Positions 1 through 8,421 of a stretch of DNA of 64,000 nucleotides are shown in pieces. The position numbers were made by a program, and so were the translations under genes. Each line of letters opens with the position of its first letter. Positions within the stretch are counted from its first letter, which is position 1. The notes beneath the pieces were generated by a model. That model ran no database searches, was not told the origin of the DNA, and saw nothing but the letters and a program-made list of their open reading frames with translations. Source of the DNA: Helicobacter rodentium ATCC 700285 (GTDB lineage Bacteria > Campylobacterota > Campylobacteria > Campylobacterales > Helicobacteraceae); the NCBI RefSeq assembly GCF_000687535.1, contig NZ_JHWC01000005.1, forward strand, positions 89,645-153,644. The letters run 5' to 3'.

Positions 1-76
1 TTCTTGGACAGATGCGGATAAAGTCGTTAAAAACGCAGAGGAAGAGATGATTCACGATTCCGTGGTGAAAGATTAA
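1..76 (+). CDS. C-terminal end of a gene upstream of dctM, probably TRAP small permease DctQ (partial)
   Basis: An open frame enters from the left edge and ends at TAA 74-76. Only 24 residues are visible; they are charged and hydrophilic, as expected for a cytoplasmic tail. The call rests on position: the DctQ small permease normally precedes the DctM large permease in TRAP operons. The tail alone is not diagnostic and DctP is possible. The stop is 15 bases before the ATG of the permease, so the two are probably co-transcribed. Confidence 0.45.
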   Translation, partial: SWTDADKVVKNAEEEMIHDSVVKD

Positions 77-91
77 GGGGGGTTGGAGTTA

Positions 92-1366
92 ATGAGTGTA
101 GCCTTTTTACTCATCGTATTATTTGGTTTATTGTTAGTGGGTGTGCCTGTTGCCATTTCGCTAGGTGTTAGCGCGGTTCTCACGATGCTTGTCTTTACCT
201 CCTACGATATTATGGGTGTGCCAGAGATAATGCTTAATGGCTTAAAACCCGCGTTAATGGCGATTCCAATGTTTATTTTAGCGGGTTCGCTAATGAGCAA
301 AGGAAGTTCCGCACAAAGAATCGTAGATTTTGCTAAAAGTATCGTAGGGCATTTGCCCGGCGGTTTGCCAATGAGTGCGATTCTTGCTTGTATTATCTTT
401 GCTGCTGTGAGTGGAAGCTCTCCTGCAACGGTTGTGGCGATTGGCTCTGTAATGTTTGCAGCTTTAAATAGTGCGGGGTATCCTAAAAGCTATTCTGTGG
501 GTGCAATCACTTCAGCAGGAAGTCTTGGAATCTTGATTCCGCCTTCTGTTGTGATGATTGTGTATGGGGTAACGGCGGAAGTTTCGATTGAAAAGCTTTT
601 TATGGCAGGTGTTGTTCCGGGCGTGATGATTGGCGGAATGATGCTAGTTTATGCGTATTTTGGGGCAAAACGATTAGGTTTTAAGGCAACAAAACCAGAA
701 TCTCTAAGCAGTCGTTGGAAAAAGTTTAAAGAAGCTTTTTGGGCGTTGCTCATCGTTTTGGTTGTCATTGGTGGAATCTATGCAGGGATTTTTACTGCCA
801 CAGAAGCAGCGGGAATTAGTGCGGTTTATGCCTTTATCATCTCTGTTTTTGTGTATAGAGACATTAAGATTAAAGATTTGTATGGCGTGTTGTTAGATGC
901 AGCCATTACCACAGCGATGATTTTCTTTATCATTGGTTTTGCGGTTGTGTTTGCGCATTTCTTAACAAGCGAGAGAATCCCGCATATGATTGCAGAATCC
1001 CTTGTCAATATGAATATGAGTTGGTGGGTATTCTTGATTTTGGTTAATATTGCGCTTTTCATAATGGGGCAGTTTATGGAACCTAGCTCTGTAATTATGA
1101 TTATGACGCCTTTGCTTTTGCCAATTGCCTTGCAGCTAGGCATTGACCCCATTCACTTTGGAATCGCAATGATTGTGAATATGGAGCTTGGAATGCTAAC
1201 GCCACCTGTGGGGTTGAATCTCTTTGTTGCGAGTTCTCTTACCGGTTTAAGCCTAAAAGATGTTACAATCTCCGTGCTTCCGTGGCTTTGCGTGTTACTT
1301 TTTGGTTTAATCCTTGTCGCGTATGTGCCTAGCATTTCGCTTTGGTTGCCTAGTTTGTTGGATTAA
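92..1366 (+). CDS. dctM: TRAP transporter large permease, DctM family
   Basis: This is the large membrane subunit of a tripartite ATP-independent periplasmic transporter, which takes up carboxylates or other organic acids using an ion gradient and a periplasmic binding protein. The roughly 424-residue protein is hydrophobic throughout with about a dozen membrane segments. It carries the family hallmark PMFILAGSLMSKG near the N-terminus, the glycine/proline-rich motif GSLGILIPPSVVMIVYG, and the C-terminal ELGMLTPPVGLNLFV. I chose ATG 92 over an in-frame TTG at 83 because the purine run AAGGGGGG (75-82) sits 9 bases upstream of ATG 92 but only touches the TTG. The substrate cannot be told from the permease. 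Confidence 0.92.
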   Translation: MSVAFLLIVLFGLLLVGVPVAISLGVSAVLTMLVFTSYDIMGVPEIMLNGLKPALMAIPMFILAGSLMSKGSSAQRIVDFAKSIVGHLPGGLPMSAILACIIFAAVSGSSPATVVAIGSVMFAALNSAGYPKSYSVGAITSAGSLGILIPPSVVMIVYGVTAEVSIEKLFMAGVVPGVMIGGMMLVYAYFGAKRLGFKATKPESLSSRWKKFKEAFWALLIVLVVIGGIYAGIFTATEAAGISAVYAFIISVFVYRDIKIKDLYGVLLDAAITTAMIFFIIGFAVVFAHFLTSERIPHMIAESLVNMNMSWWVFLILVNIALFIMGQFMEPSSVIMIMTPLLLPIALQLGIDPIHFGIAMIVNMELGMLTPPVGLNLFVASSLTGLSLKDVTISVLPWLCVLLFGLILVAYVPSISLWLPSLLD

Positions 1367-1368
1367 GG

Positions 1369-2121
1369 TTGAAGGTGGAAGAATCACTGCTTGGGCTTTT
1401 TGAGAGTGCGCCCCATTTGATGAGCCTATTTGCAGGGATTCTAACCTTTATTAGTCCTTGCATTTTGCCACTGATTCCTGCTTATTTCTCCTATATTTCT
1501 GAAATTTCATTGCAAGAAATGAAAGATTCTAAAAGTTTGGATTTAAAGAAGCGATTTAGAATCCTAAGAAGTGCAATCTTTTTTATTTTAGGCTTTGGAA
1601 TTATTTTTGTGCTATTTGGTGCGGTTGCGGCGAGGATTTTACAAGGTGGGATTCTTTTAAGCCCGATTTTACGCTATTTTGCTGGTGGAATCCTTATCGT
1701 CTTTGGTTTGCATACTTTAGGGGTGCTTAGGATTCCATTTTTAAACTACACCAAAAGCTTACATATCAAAGGCGAATTTGGAATCTTAAAAGATTTTTTT
1801 ACTCCCTTTCTGCTTGGTATGAGCTTTGCGCTTGGTTGGACGCCTTGTGTTGGTCCGATTTTAGCAAGTATTATCGCTCTTGCAAGTTTAGATGGGCAAA
1901 GCGGAATCGCATTGTTAGCGATTTATACGCTTGGGCTTTCGCTCCCTTTCTTGCTTTGTGCGGTGTTGATTGGTTATGCGTTTGCTTTCTTGGAATGGAT
2001 TAAGGCTTATTTTAAATGGATTGAATGGTGTGCCGGTGGGCTTTTGATTTGTATTGGAATCCTTGTTGCAAGTGGGGGAATGAGCGCATTATCTGCTTAT
2101 CTTGTAGGAATTTTAGGCTAG
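1369..2121 (+). CDS. ccdA: Cytochrome c biogenesis / thiol-disulfide transmembrane protein, CcdA family
   Basis: CcdA-type proteins carry reducing equivalents from cytoplasmic thioredoxin across the inner membrane to periplasmic partners used for haem attachment and disulfide reduction. The 250-residue protein has about six transmembrane segments and the two conserved cysteine motifs: SPCILPLIPAY (around residue 30) and TPCVGPILAS (around residue 160). The start is TTG 1369, two bases after the dctM stop; a GTG at 1375 is also possible. The tight spacing suggests co-transcription with the TRAP genes, although the function is unrelated. Confidence 0.9.
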   Translation: MKVEESLLGLFESAPHLMSLFAGILTFISPCILPLIPAYFSYISEISLQEMKDSKSLDLKKRFRILRSAIFFILGFGIIFVLFGAVAARILQGGILLSPILRYFAGGILIVFGLHTLGVLRIPFLNYTKSLHIKGEFGILKDFFTPFLLGMSFALGWTPCVGPILASIIALASLDGQSGIALLAIYTLGLSLPFLLCAVLIGYAFAFLEWIKAYFKWIEWCAGGLLICIGILVASGGMSALSAYLVGILG

Positions 2122-2127
2122 GATTCT

Positions 2128-2595
2128 GTGATGATATTGAAAAACTTTGTGGATTTAAACGAAATTGAAAAGGTTTTGGTGTTTGGGTGGCGCAATCACC
2201 TAAAAATCGCTCCTTTGATGAAAACACAGACGATTACACTAAAAGAACACTTGCAATTTATGGAATCCTTGAAGCAGGATTCCACGAAGCAATATTTTTT
2301 GGCTTTGCAAAACGATGAAATCTTGGGTGTGCTTTGCTTTATAGACATTCAGCGCGGAATCTCTTGTGAGTTTGGAATCTATCAAAACCCAGACTTAAAA
2401 GGAAATGGAGCGGCATTAATGCAAAAAATGCTACAATACGCACAAGAGACGCTAGGGGTTAAGAGTATTTATGCTTGTGCATTAAACACGAATCAAAAAG
2501 CAATTTCTCTTTACCAAAGATTTGGTTTTCAATTTACAAATAAGGACGCGCAAATGAGTTATTTCGTATTCTCTGCGGGGGGGGGGGATTTGTAG
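2128..2595 (+). CDS. pseH: PseH-like UDP-4-amino-sugar N-acetyltransferase with a phase-variable 3' tail
   Basis: GNAT acetyltransferase closely resembling Campylobacter PseH, which transfers acetyl from acetyl-CoA to the 4-amino group of the UDP-altrosamine intermediate of pseudaminic acid, the flagellin glycan sugar. Family features visible: an N-terminal WRNH motif, EHLQFMESLKQD, KQYFLAL, the acetyl-CoA loop region NPDLKGNGAALM and the C-terminal ALNTNQKAISLYQRFGF. The GNAT fold is complete by about residue 148. An 11-G tract at 2577-2587 follows and the frame ends five residues later (Gly-Gly-Gly-Asp-Leu, stop). With 10 or 13 Gs the frame would add about 57 residues and stop at 2759-2761, directly against the next ATG at 2762. 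The extra tail resembles nothing I recognise. Confidence 0.82.
   Translation: MMILKNFVDLNEIEKVLVFGWRNHLKIAPLMKTQTITLKEHLQFMESLKQDSTKQYFLALQNDEILGVLCFIDIQRGISCEFGIYQNPDLKGNGAALMQKMLQYAQETLGVKSIYACALNTNQKAISLYQRFGFQFTNKDAQMSYFVFSAGGGDL
2577..2587 (+). repeat. G11 phase-variation tract at the 3' end of pseH
   Basis: Eleven consecutive Gs preceded by TCTGC. At this length the frame stops at 2595. One G fewer opens a frame to 2761. Confidence 0.9.
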
Positions 2596-2761
2596 CCTTA
2601 AAAGCCACTTTACTCCATTTTTTTACCACACAAACTACAATTTTAGCCATACGGGATTCCATACTTTGCAAAATACACAAATCCTTGAAAAATGCGGAAT
2701 CGCAAAGCTTAAGGGCGATTCCAAGTTCATTTTCAAGCCTGTGCGCGTAAAGGCGGCATAG

Positions 2762-3421
2762 ATGAAAGTGGCGATTCTCACCTCACCAAACCAGTGGTTT
2801 ATCCCCTATGCTAAGGAGCTAGAGGGCAAGATTCCTAACTCTAGGTTGTATTTCTCCCATTGTGAAATCCAAGAGCCTTATGATATTGTTTTTATCCTTT
2901 CTTACCACCAATTAATCGCGCAAGAATTTTTAGATTTACACACATATAATTGTGTGATTCACGCGTCCGCATTGCCTAAGGGCAAGGGTTGGTCGCCTCT
3001 GTTTTGGCAGGTACTAGAGGGCAAAGATTCCATTGTTTTTACGCTTTTTAATGCAGATGCAAAGGCGGATAATGGCGCAATTTATTTGCAAGAGACTTTG
3101 CATTTAAGCGGGTTGGAGCTTTATGAGGAGTTGCGCGAAAAACAAGCTAAGATGTGTCAAAAGCTATGTTTGGAGTTTTTGGAAAATTTTCCAACTTTAA
3201 GCCCAAAGGCGCAGAGTGGAGAGGAGAGCTTTTATCCCAAACGCACACCTAAAGATAGTGAGCTAGATATGACTAAAAGTTTGGAATCGCAATTTAATCT
3301 CTTAAGGATTGTGAGCAATGAGGAGTTTCCCGCGTTTTTTGTTAAAGATGGCAAGAAATTTGTGCTAAAAATCTATGCGCACGATTCTGCTGATTCTGTG
3401 GGGGGGGGGGGAATAATTTAG
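2762..3421 (+). CDS. Sugar-nucleotide formyltransferase-like protein, phase-variable C-terminus
   Basis: Formyltransferase of the methionyl-tRNA/sugar N-formyltransferase fold (PF00551-like), expected to move a formyl group from N10-formyl-tetrahydrofolate to an amino sugar. The diagnostic block is IHASALPKGKGWSP (residues 66-79) with candidate catalytic His67 and Asp103 (in KADNGAIYLQ). The usual Asn two residues before the His is Val65 here. The C-terminal part FYPKRTPKDSELD resembles the sugar-formyltransferase subfamily. A 12-G tract ends the ORF after four glycines and two isoleucines. With 13 Gs the frame runs directly into the GNAT at 3433, giving one fused protein of about 398 residues. 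ATG 2762 follows a stop without a gap. Confidence 0.75.
   Translation: MKVAILTSPNQWFIPYAKELEGKIPNSRLYFSHCEIQEPYDIVFILSYHQLIAQEFLDLHTYNCVIHASALPKGKGWSPLFWQVLEGKDSIVFTLFNADAKADNGAIYLQETLHLSGLELYEELREKQAKMCQKLCLEFLENFPTLSPKAQSGEESFYPKRTPKDSELDMTKSLESQFNLLRIVSNEEFPAFFVKDGKKFVLKIYAHDSADSVGGGGII
3400..3411 (+). repeat. G12 phase-variation tract between the formyltransferase and GNAT coding regions
   Basis: Twelve Gs. At 12 the upstream frame ends at TAG 3419-3421. At 13 it joins the frame of the GNAT that begins at 3433. At 11 it stops at once with GAA TAA. Confidence 0.9.
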
Positions 3422-3432
3422 AGATTCTTTGC

Positions 3433-3957
3433 TTGGAGATAGAGGATTATGTTGTTTTAAGTGATTTGGAGAAAAAAGAGGTTTTACAATGGCGCAACCA
3501 CCCTGAAGTTGCCAAAAACCTCTACAATCAAAAGGAAATTTCACTGCAAGAGCATTTAGTATTTATAGAATCTTTAAAACAGAATCCTAAAAAACAATAT
3601 TTTCTTTTGCGATTCTGTGGGGTTGGATTGGGGAGTATTAATTTTACCAAGAAAAATAGCAAGGAAGTGGAGTTTGGATTCTTTAGCAATCCAAACTTAA
3701 AACTTAGTGGAATCGGACGTGTTTTGGAGCAAGCGAGTTTATTTTATGCCTTTAATGTATTGAGGGCTAGAAAGTTGTGCTTAGAGGTTTTTGTAAGTAA
3801 TAAGCAGGTGATAAACTTGCACAAGAAGTTTGACTTCCAAATTATTGGCAAAAAGGAAGTCAAGGGTGAAAAAGTGTTGGAGATGTGCAAGGATAACACA
3901 AGAATCTTGCCACTTCGTCATTGCGAGAAACACGCAGTGTTTCGTGGCAATCTATAA
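3433..3957 (+). CDS. Second PseH-like GNAT acetyltransferase, probably the C-terminal half of a phase-variable fusion
   Basis: A PseH paralog: LQWRNHPEVAKNLYN, ISLQEHLVFIESLKQNPKKQYFL, EVEFGFFSNPNLK and VSNKQVINLHKKFDF match the same landmarks as the GNAT at 2128. It would acetylate an amino-sugar nucleotide. The only available start is a TTG with no convincing ribosome binding site, and there is no in-frame ATG near the 5' end. Its frame is continuous with the upstream formyltransferase if the G tract has 13 Gs, so it is probably normally translated as part of a formyltransferase-GNAT fusion. The last ~16 codons and the stop lie inside a dispersed palindromic repeat, so the natural C-terminus seems to have been replaced by repeat sequence. 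Confidence 0.7.
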   Translation: MEIEDYVVLSDLEKKEVLQWRNHPEVAKNLYNQKEISLQEHLVFIESLKQNPKKQYFLLRFCGVGLGSINFTKKNSKEVEFGFFSNPNLKLSGIGRVLEQASLFYAFNVLRARKLCLEVFVSNKQVINLHKKFDFQIIGKKEVKGEKVLEMCKDNTRILPLRHCEKHAVFRGNL

Positions 3958-4125
3958 ACAAAAGAAGTTGTTAATGGTTGCAATGGAATCACGCAAGAAA
4001 GATTAGATTATAGATTGCTTCGGCTTTGCCTCGCAATGACGAAAGTAGTGGGATTGACGAAAAACTACCCTTTGTCATTGCGAGATTCTGCGTTAGTAGA
4101 ATCGTGGCAATCTATAATCTTATCA
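3908..4125. repeat. Mosaic palindromic repeat cluster A
   Basis: At least three copies of a REP-like unit in both orientations: about 3912-3959, 4009-4045 (inverted) and 4072-4123. Core words are TCATTGCGAG at one end and GCAATCTATAA at the other, with variable self-complementary middles. The cluster overlaps the 3' end of the upstream GNAT gene. The rest of the gap up to 4295 holds no gene I can support. Confidence 0.85.
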
Positions 4126-4295
4126 ACTTTTGATTCAACAATGGAATCTTAAAAGGTGAGATTCTACATTATGTGTCGCAAAAAGCCTAAAGATTTTCTT
4201 GTAATGGCAAGAGAAGTCTCTTTGGGCTGTCCTTTAGTGTGGGTTTTTGTTTGCAAAGGCAAAGTAAATGTGAATGGTAATAAATTATTATCAAA

Positions 4296-6245
4296 CTATG
4301 CTTTTGCCTCTGTTGTATCATATTTTTTTGGAATCTTCATCCAAAGTTTTGCGTTGCGCTTGACAATCTCTAAAGTTGCGTCCATTCCTCCCGCAAGAGA
4401 AAAAAGCCAAAATTTATGCGCATAGAGCCAATCAATTTGTTTGACTTGTTTTTCAATTTTTGTATAGACGGGACGCACGACAATTTTTGCAAATTCTAAT
4501 TCTTGATGCACGATATAGGATTGCACGGCGTCAATGAAAACCTTAACAAAAGTGTCTTCTAAAAAGAAATTTTTAACATCATCAATCTCCTCTAGTAGTA
4601 AATCCATTTTTGCAAAATTGATTTTTTCTAGTTTGTTTGCGCGATTGAGTCGCTCCAATTCCTCTGTCATTTTGACAACTTTCAAGAAAAGTTTTTCCAC
4701 AATTTTTTTCTTTTTGTAGCCGTAATCCAATAATTCTTTTACTTTTGCTTCCATTTGTTTTTTGTTGGCAGTAATTTCTGCTTTGGTAGGTGGTGTAAGC
4801 TGGATAAGAGATTTTTTTACTTTTGGTAGAGATTCTAGCACTTCTTGGAAGGGAATCTCTTTTGTCCCTTCAATCCTCGCTCCGCCCTCTGTGGAGTTAA
4901 TCACTTCTAAGTCATAAGGTGTTTCTGCAATGTCTTTTTCAAAAAAGTTTAAAAACATTTTCCACACAACACTTGTTTCCACAAAGCCATTGCCACCATA
5001 GGCTGGAATCAAAATTTTTTCCAATACGTTGTCGGATTTTTTGTATTGGGATTCGTTTTCGCCAAAAATCGCGTCTTTAGAATGCGTTCTGCCATCGGGA
5101 GCAAAGGCTAAATCCTGCCCGATAAAAATACACCTCTCAAACTTGCTATGCACAATCAGCTCATAAGCCATATTTGCGGCACTCATTCCGATTCCTGCAT
5201 AACCATATTCTTGTAAATCAAAGAATCGCGTATAGCCAAAGGGGCGCATACTAAAGCTTTTGATTCCTTTTGTGATTGCCTTTGTCGTGGCTTGATGCAC
5301 AATGCTTGTGAGTGCAAAGATAATATCTTTTTGCGCTGCTTTGGGAGTCTTTTTATAAAAGTCCGCCGTGGGTTCTACACGCTCTAAGGTTACGACAATA
5401 TCGGGTTTGATTCCGTGCTTAGTAAGAATCGGGAAAGACGCATCTACGCAAAAAATTGTGAGATAAGGTGCGTATTCTTTCAGCAAAGGGAGCTGTTTAT
5501 AAAGTGAAGGTCCTGTGGAGACAATCACGGCAGTGTTTGTATTCTTGGATTTTGTAATGAGTTCTTTCATTGAGGCAGTTGTAATCATTTCGGGCAAGTT
5601 TTGTAAGTGGTGTTCTAGCCCAATGAGTGCGTCTGTGGAATCGTTACCCACAGAAATAACATGGTGTCCTAATGAGCGCGTGATAATGGAGTTAAGATTC
5701 AAGCATTCCTCACTATATCGCCCATAATAGCTATTATAAAGGTGTAAATTATAAATGCGTGAATAAATCCATTGCCCATCACTTGCCAAATGCGCGTCTA
5801 ATTCTCCAAAATTTGTTGTCCCTGTCCAAAAAATCAAGAGTTTTCTTTGTGCAATTTCCTCACTAAAATCCGCGAAATTTAACGCAATATAGATAATCTC
5901 CAATTCGGGTTCAAAGATAAAGAGTTTTTTAAGGTTTTTTGCATTTTCATTGAGTAGCAAACGATAAAAGACTCCATTGCCAAAGCCAAAAAAATACAAA
6001 AAAGGATAGAGTTTAAGAGGTTCAAATTCTTTGATTTTCTCTAATGTTTGCACAAGTGGTTCTCTAGCATAAAGCGCAAGCTTATTTTCTTTGTCGTAAA
6101 TGTTGATATTCAAAGGGTCTTGTCCGATATAAACTTCATATTTTTTATTGGGTTCTAAAATTTGGAGTTGTGCGGCAAGGAGGGGATTAACCTTAAAAAG
6201 TGCTTCAAGATTTTTATTAAATCGGGAGTTTAGAGATTGAGACAT
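4296..6245 (-). CDS. maf: Motility accessory factor (Maf), DUF115 flagellin glycosylation protein
   Basis: Maf proteins of Campylobacter, Helicobacter and Aeromonas are thought to transfer pseudaminic or legionaminic acid to flagellin in the cytoplasm. The 649-residue protein carries the central DUF115 / MptE-like domain, with IVSTGPSLYKQLPLL (about residue 240), IFCVDASFPILTKHGIKPDIVVTLE, and FIGQDLAF followed by RTHS. It sits directly downstream of flaB on the same strand, which fits flagellin as its acceptor. On the minus strand a GGAATCCC-flanked AAGGA lies before the ATG at 6245 and a TATAAT box lies about 35 bases upstream, so it has its own promoter just after the flaB terminator. Confidence 0.9.
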   Translation of the reverse strand: MSQSLNSRFNKNLEALFKVNPLLAAQLQILEPNKKYEVYIGQDPLNINIYDKENKLALYAREPLVQTLEKIKEFEPLKLYPFLYFFGFGNGVFYRLLLNENAKNLKKLFIFEPELEIIYIALNFADFSEEIAQRKLLIFWTGTTNFGELDAHLASDGQWIYSRIYNLHLYNSYYGRYSEECLNLNSIITRSLGHHVISVGNDSTDALIGLEHHLQNLPEMITTASMKELITKSKNTNTAVIVSTGPSLYKQLPLLKEYAPYLTIFCVDASFPILTKHGIKPDIVVTLERVEPTADFYKKTPKAAQKDIIFALTSIVHQATTKAITKGIKSFSMRPFGYTRFFDLQEYGYAGIGMSAANMAYELIVHSKFERCIFIGQDLAFAPDGRTHSKDAIFGENESQYKKSDNVLEKILIPAYGGNGFVETSVVWKMFLNFFEKDIAETPYDLEVINSTEGGARIEGTKEIPFQEVLESLPKVKKSLIQLTPPTKAEITANKKQMEAKVKELLDYGYKKKKIVEKLFLKVVKMTEELERLNRANKLEKINFAKMDLLLEEIDDVKNFFLEDTFVKVFIDAVQSYIVHQELEFAKIVVRPVYTKIEKQVKQIDWLYAHKFWLFSLAGGMDATLEIVKRNAKLWMKIPKKYDTTEAKA

Positions 6246-6279
6246 AGGGATTCCTTAAAATTGGATAAAAGATAAATGT

Positions 6280-6285
6280 ATTATA
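6280..6285 (-). promoter_or_regulatory. Candidate -10 box for maf
   Basis: Minus-strand TATAAT in the context TTGCTATAATACA, about 35 bases upstream of the maf ATG and immediately after the flaB terminator T-run. No clear -35 is seen, as is common in Helicobacter vegetative promoters. Confidence 0.55.
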
Positions 6286-6311
6286 GCAAAAAGCCCAAAG
6301 AAATTGGGCTT
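6286..6311 (-). terminator. Rho-independent terminator of flaB
   Basis: On the minus strand AAGCCCAA, a short TTTC-like loop and TTGGGCTT form an 8-bp stem followed by a T-run (GGGCTTTTTG), a few bases after the flagellin stop codon at 6315. Confidence 0.8.
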
Positions 6312-6314
6312 GTA

Positions 6315-7895
6315 TTATTGGAGAAGTTTAAGAACATTTTGTTGCACTTGGTTTGCTTGAGCCATTGCAAAGCTTCCAGATTGTGCAAGAATGTTTGTCT
6401 TAGAGAAGTTAGCGGATTCACTTGCAAAATCCACATCACGGATTTGAGATTCTGCAGCTTTGACATTGACTTGTGTTACGGTGATGTTGTTAATGGTAAC
6501 TACGAGTTGTTGTTGCACAGAACCCAAGTCCGCACGGATTCTATCTAGATGTTCTTGTGCGGATTGTGCCATATCCATAACCGCCATTGCACCTTCCATA
6601 CTTGTAACACCTGCTCCGATTCCATTTGCATTGACGGCTGCAACGGCGGTGTTATAGTTTGCACCGATTGCAGAGGCAATGTTTGCGCCAAACTCTCCAT
6701 TGACGCTACGGAGATTCACGGTGTATTGTGCGATTCCAGAACCTGCTTGAATATTGGTGGCTCCAGAATGTAATCCCACTTGAGAGAAATTTGCACCAGA
6801 GACTAAAATATCTCTTGCGTTGAGACGAATCAAAGTCAAGCGTCCGACAATCGCGTGTGTTGTGCCTGAAATTCCTGCAAACGAACCACCCGGAACGGCA
6901 GCTCCATTGGCATCAACGCCATTAAGAACGGAAGAGCCACTTGTTACGCTAACAGAAATAGCGCGTCCGTCATTGCTCGTGAGTTGTAATGCGCCGGAGA
7001 TGCTAAGGGAGGCTTGCACACCTGTGCGCTCCTTTTGGGAGTTAATCGCATTAATCAATCTACCATCATAGTCGTTTCTTTGCACATCATTAATATCGCC
7101 AATTTGGATTCCATTAATCGTAAGTCCGCGCACGGTTCCAGAACCAATTGGAGCTGAACCTTGTCCTTGAACAACATAAGTCGCACGCACTCCTAGTGTA
7201 TCAGAGTTTTTATTGATAGCTTCTGCAAGAGCCCCGATTCCTGTCCCTGCTGAAGTAGAGATTTTAATAGATTCAATAGAATAGTTATTTGTGCCATCTG
7301 TATTTAAGAATTTAAGTGTAACTTCTGAAAAACTATCTGCACCCGCACTTACAGACATTTCTGCGGCAGTCTCATAGCGAACATGCCCAATTTTGTGGGA
7401 GTTTGTAGGCTGAATAGAGGCTTTAACGGTGGTGTTAGAATATGCACCAATTTGGAATTCTTTGTTTGTGAAGGCACCTGAAAGCATTTGTTGCCCGTTG
7501 AAACTTGTGGTGTTTGCAATATTATCTAATTCTTCCATAAGTCTTAGAATATCGCTTTGAAGCGCATTTCTTGTTGTTCTAGTTTGTCCATCTTGTGCCG
7601 CTTGGGTTGCTTTGGTTTTGATTAAATCTAAGATTTTGATTTGCTCGTCCATTGCTTTATCGGCAGTTTGAATCATACCGATTGCGTCATTGGCGTTGTT
7701 GGTCGCTTGTCCAAGTGCAGCAGCTTGAGAGCGCAAACTATCGGCGATTGCCATTCCTGAAGCATCATCGGCTGCTTTGTTGATTCGTAAGCCAGAGCTT
7801 AACTTCTCTAGCGATTCCGCCATATTGCGATTATTCACAATTCCTGAAGTGTGTGCGTTTAACGCATTCACATTGGTGTATATCCTATAACTCAT
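6315..7895 (-). CDS. flaB: Flagellin, FlaB type
   Basis: Structural subunit of the flagellar filament, exported by the flagellar type III system and, in this group, glycosylated on the surface-exposed central domain. The 526-residue protein has the conserved N-terminal D0/D1 ([19 protein letters not shown], about residues 29-47) and C-terminal D1/D0 ([19 protein letters not shown] and a terminal QQNVLKLLQ). Central segments such as [25 protein letters not shown] and [17 protein letters not shown] match H. pylori FlaB rather than FlaA, and the protein ends in LLQ as FlaB does. The start ATG 7893-7895 is preceded by AAGGA. A sigma-54-type promoter lies 40 bases upstream, as for flaB in H. pylori. 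Confidence 0.95.
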   Translation of the reverse strand: MSYRIYTNVNALNAHTSGIVNNRNMAESLEKLSSGLRINKAADDASGMAIADSLRSQAAALGQATNNANDAIGMIQTADKAMDEQIKILDLIKTKATQAAQDGQTRTTRNALQSDILRLMEELDNIANTTSFNGQQMLSGAFTNKEFQIGAYSNTTVKASIQPTNSHKIGHVRYETAAEMSVSAGADSFSEVTLKFLNTDGTNNYSIESIKISTSAGTGIGALAEAINKNSDTLGVRATYVVQGQGSAPIGSGTVRGLTINGIQIGDINDVQRNDYDGRLINAINSQKERTGVQASLSISGALQLTSNDGRAISVSVTSGSSVLNGVDANGAAVPGGSFAGISGTTHAIVGRLTLIRLNARDILVSGANFSQVGLHSGATNIQAGSGIAQYTVNLRSVNGEFGANIASAIGANYNTAVAAVNANGIGAGVTSMEGAMAVMDMAQSAQEHLDRIRADLGSVQQQLVVTINNITVTQVNVKAAESQIRDVDFASESANFSKTNILAQSGSFAMAQANQVQQNVLKLLQ

Positions 7896-7934
7896 TATGC
7901 ATCCTTTGCAAAAAATTGAATTTGCAAGTGATAA

Positions 7935-7950
7935 AGCAAATGGTGTTCCA
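7935..7950 (-). promoter_or_regulatory. Sigma-54 (RpoN) promoter of flaB
   Basis: Minus strand TGGAAC-N5-TTGCT, one mismatch from the -24/-12 consensus TGGCAC-N5-TTGCW, with the invariant GG and GC correctly spaced, about 40 bases before the flaB start. Confidence 0.82.
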
Positions 7951-8009
7951 CTTTTTGAAATTATGTTGTAAAAGAGGCGGTTTTGTCTGTTGTTGCGGGG
8001 ATTGTTGCG

Positions 8010-8325
8010 CCTATTATTGCGAGGACTTTGCCTGAAGCAATCTATAATGCTGAAATGCTTTTAGGCTTTCTACTTTGTCATTGCGAGAAAACCGCAGGTT
8101 TTCGTGGCAATCTATAATCTAGCAAATAGAAACCTTTGCAATGGAATCTTTAATGAAGTTCCTTATTATGGATTGCTTCACTTTGTTCGCAATGACGAAG
8201 CGGGTGAAAATGCTAACGCATTCGCACGCCACAAGATTTTACAAATCTCTCGTAAGCAATGGTTAGGCTTTCGTCATTACTAGGAATAAACGAAGACGAG
8301 AGACGAAGCAATCTATAATCAAGCA
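8010..8325. repeat. Mosaic palindromic repeat cluster B
   Basis: Four units, about 8013-8049, 8073-8120, 8164-8200 (inverted) and 8271-8322, with the same TCATTGCGAG / GCAATCTATAAT ends as the other clusters. They fill the divergent region between flaB and the glycosyltransferase at 8422. I see no gene between 7950 and 8421. Confidence 0.85.
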
Positions 8326-8421
8326 AAAAGTAGCTTCAGCAATGGCAAAAATTTTTGATTTTAACTAAAGTTTTGCTAAAATCCGCCGATATTTACAGAA
8401 TCCTAAAACTAAAGACAAAGA

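Noticed and set aside
4156..4425. Open frame of 89 codons on the plus strand after repeat cluster A
   Set aside because: It overlaps the 3' end of maf, has no recognisable motif, and its first part lies in AT-rich sequence with no good ribosome binding site.
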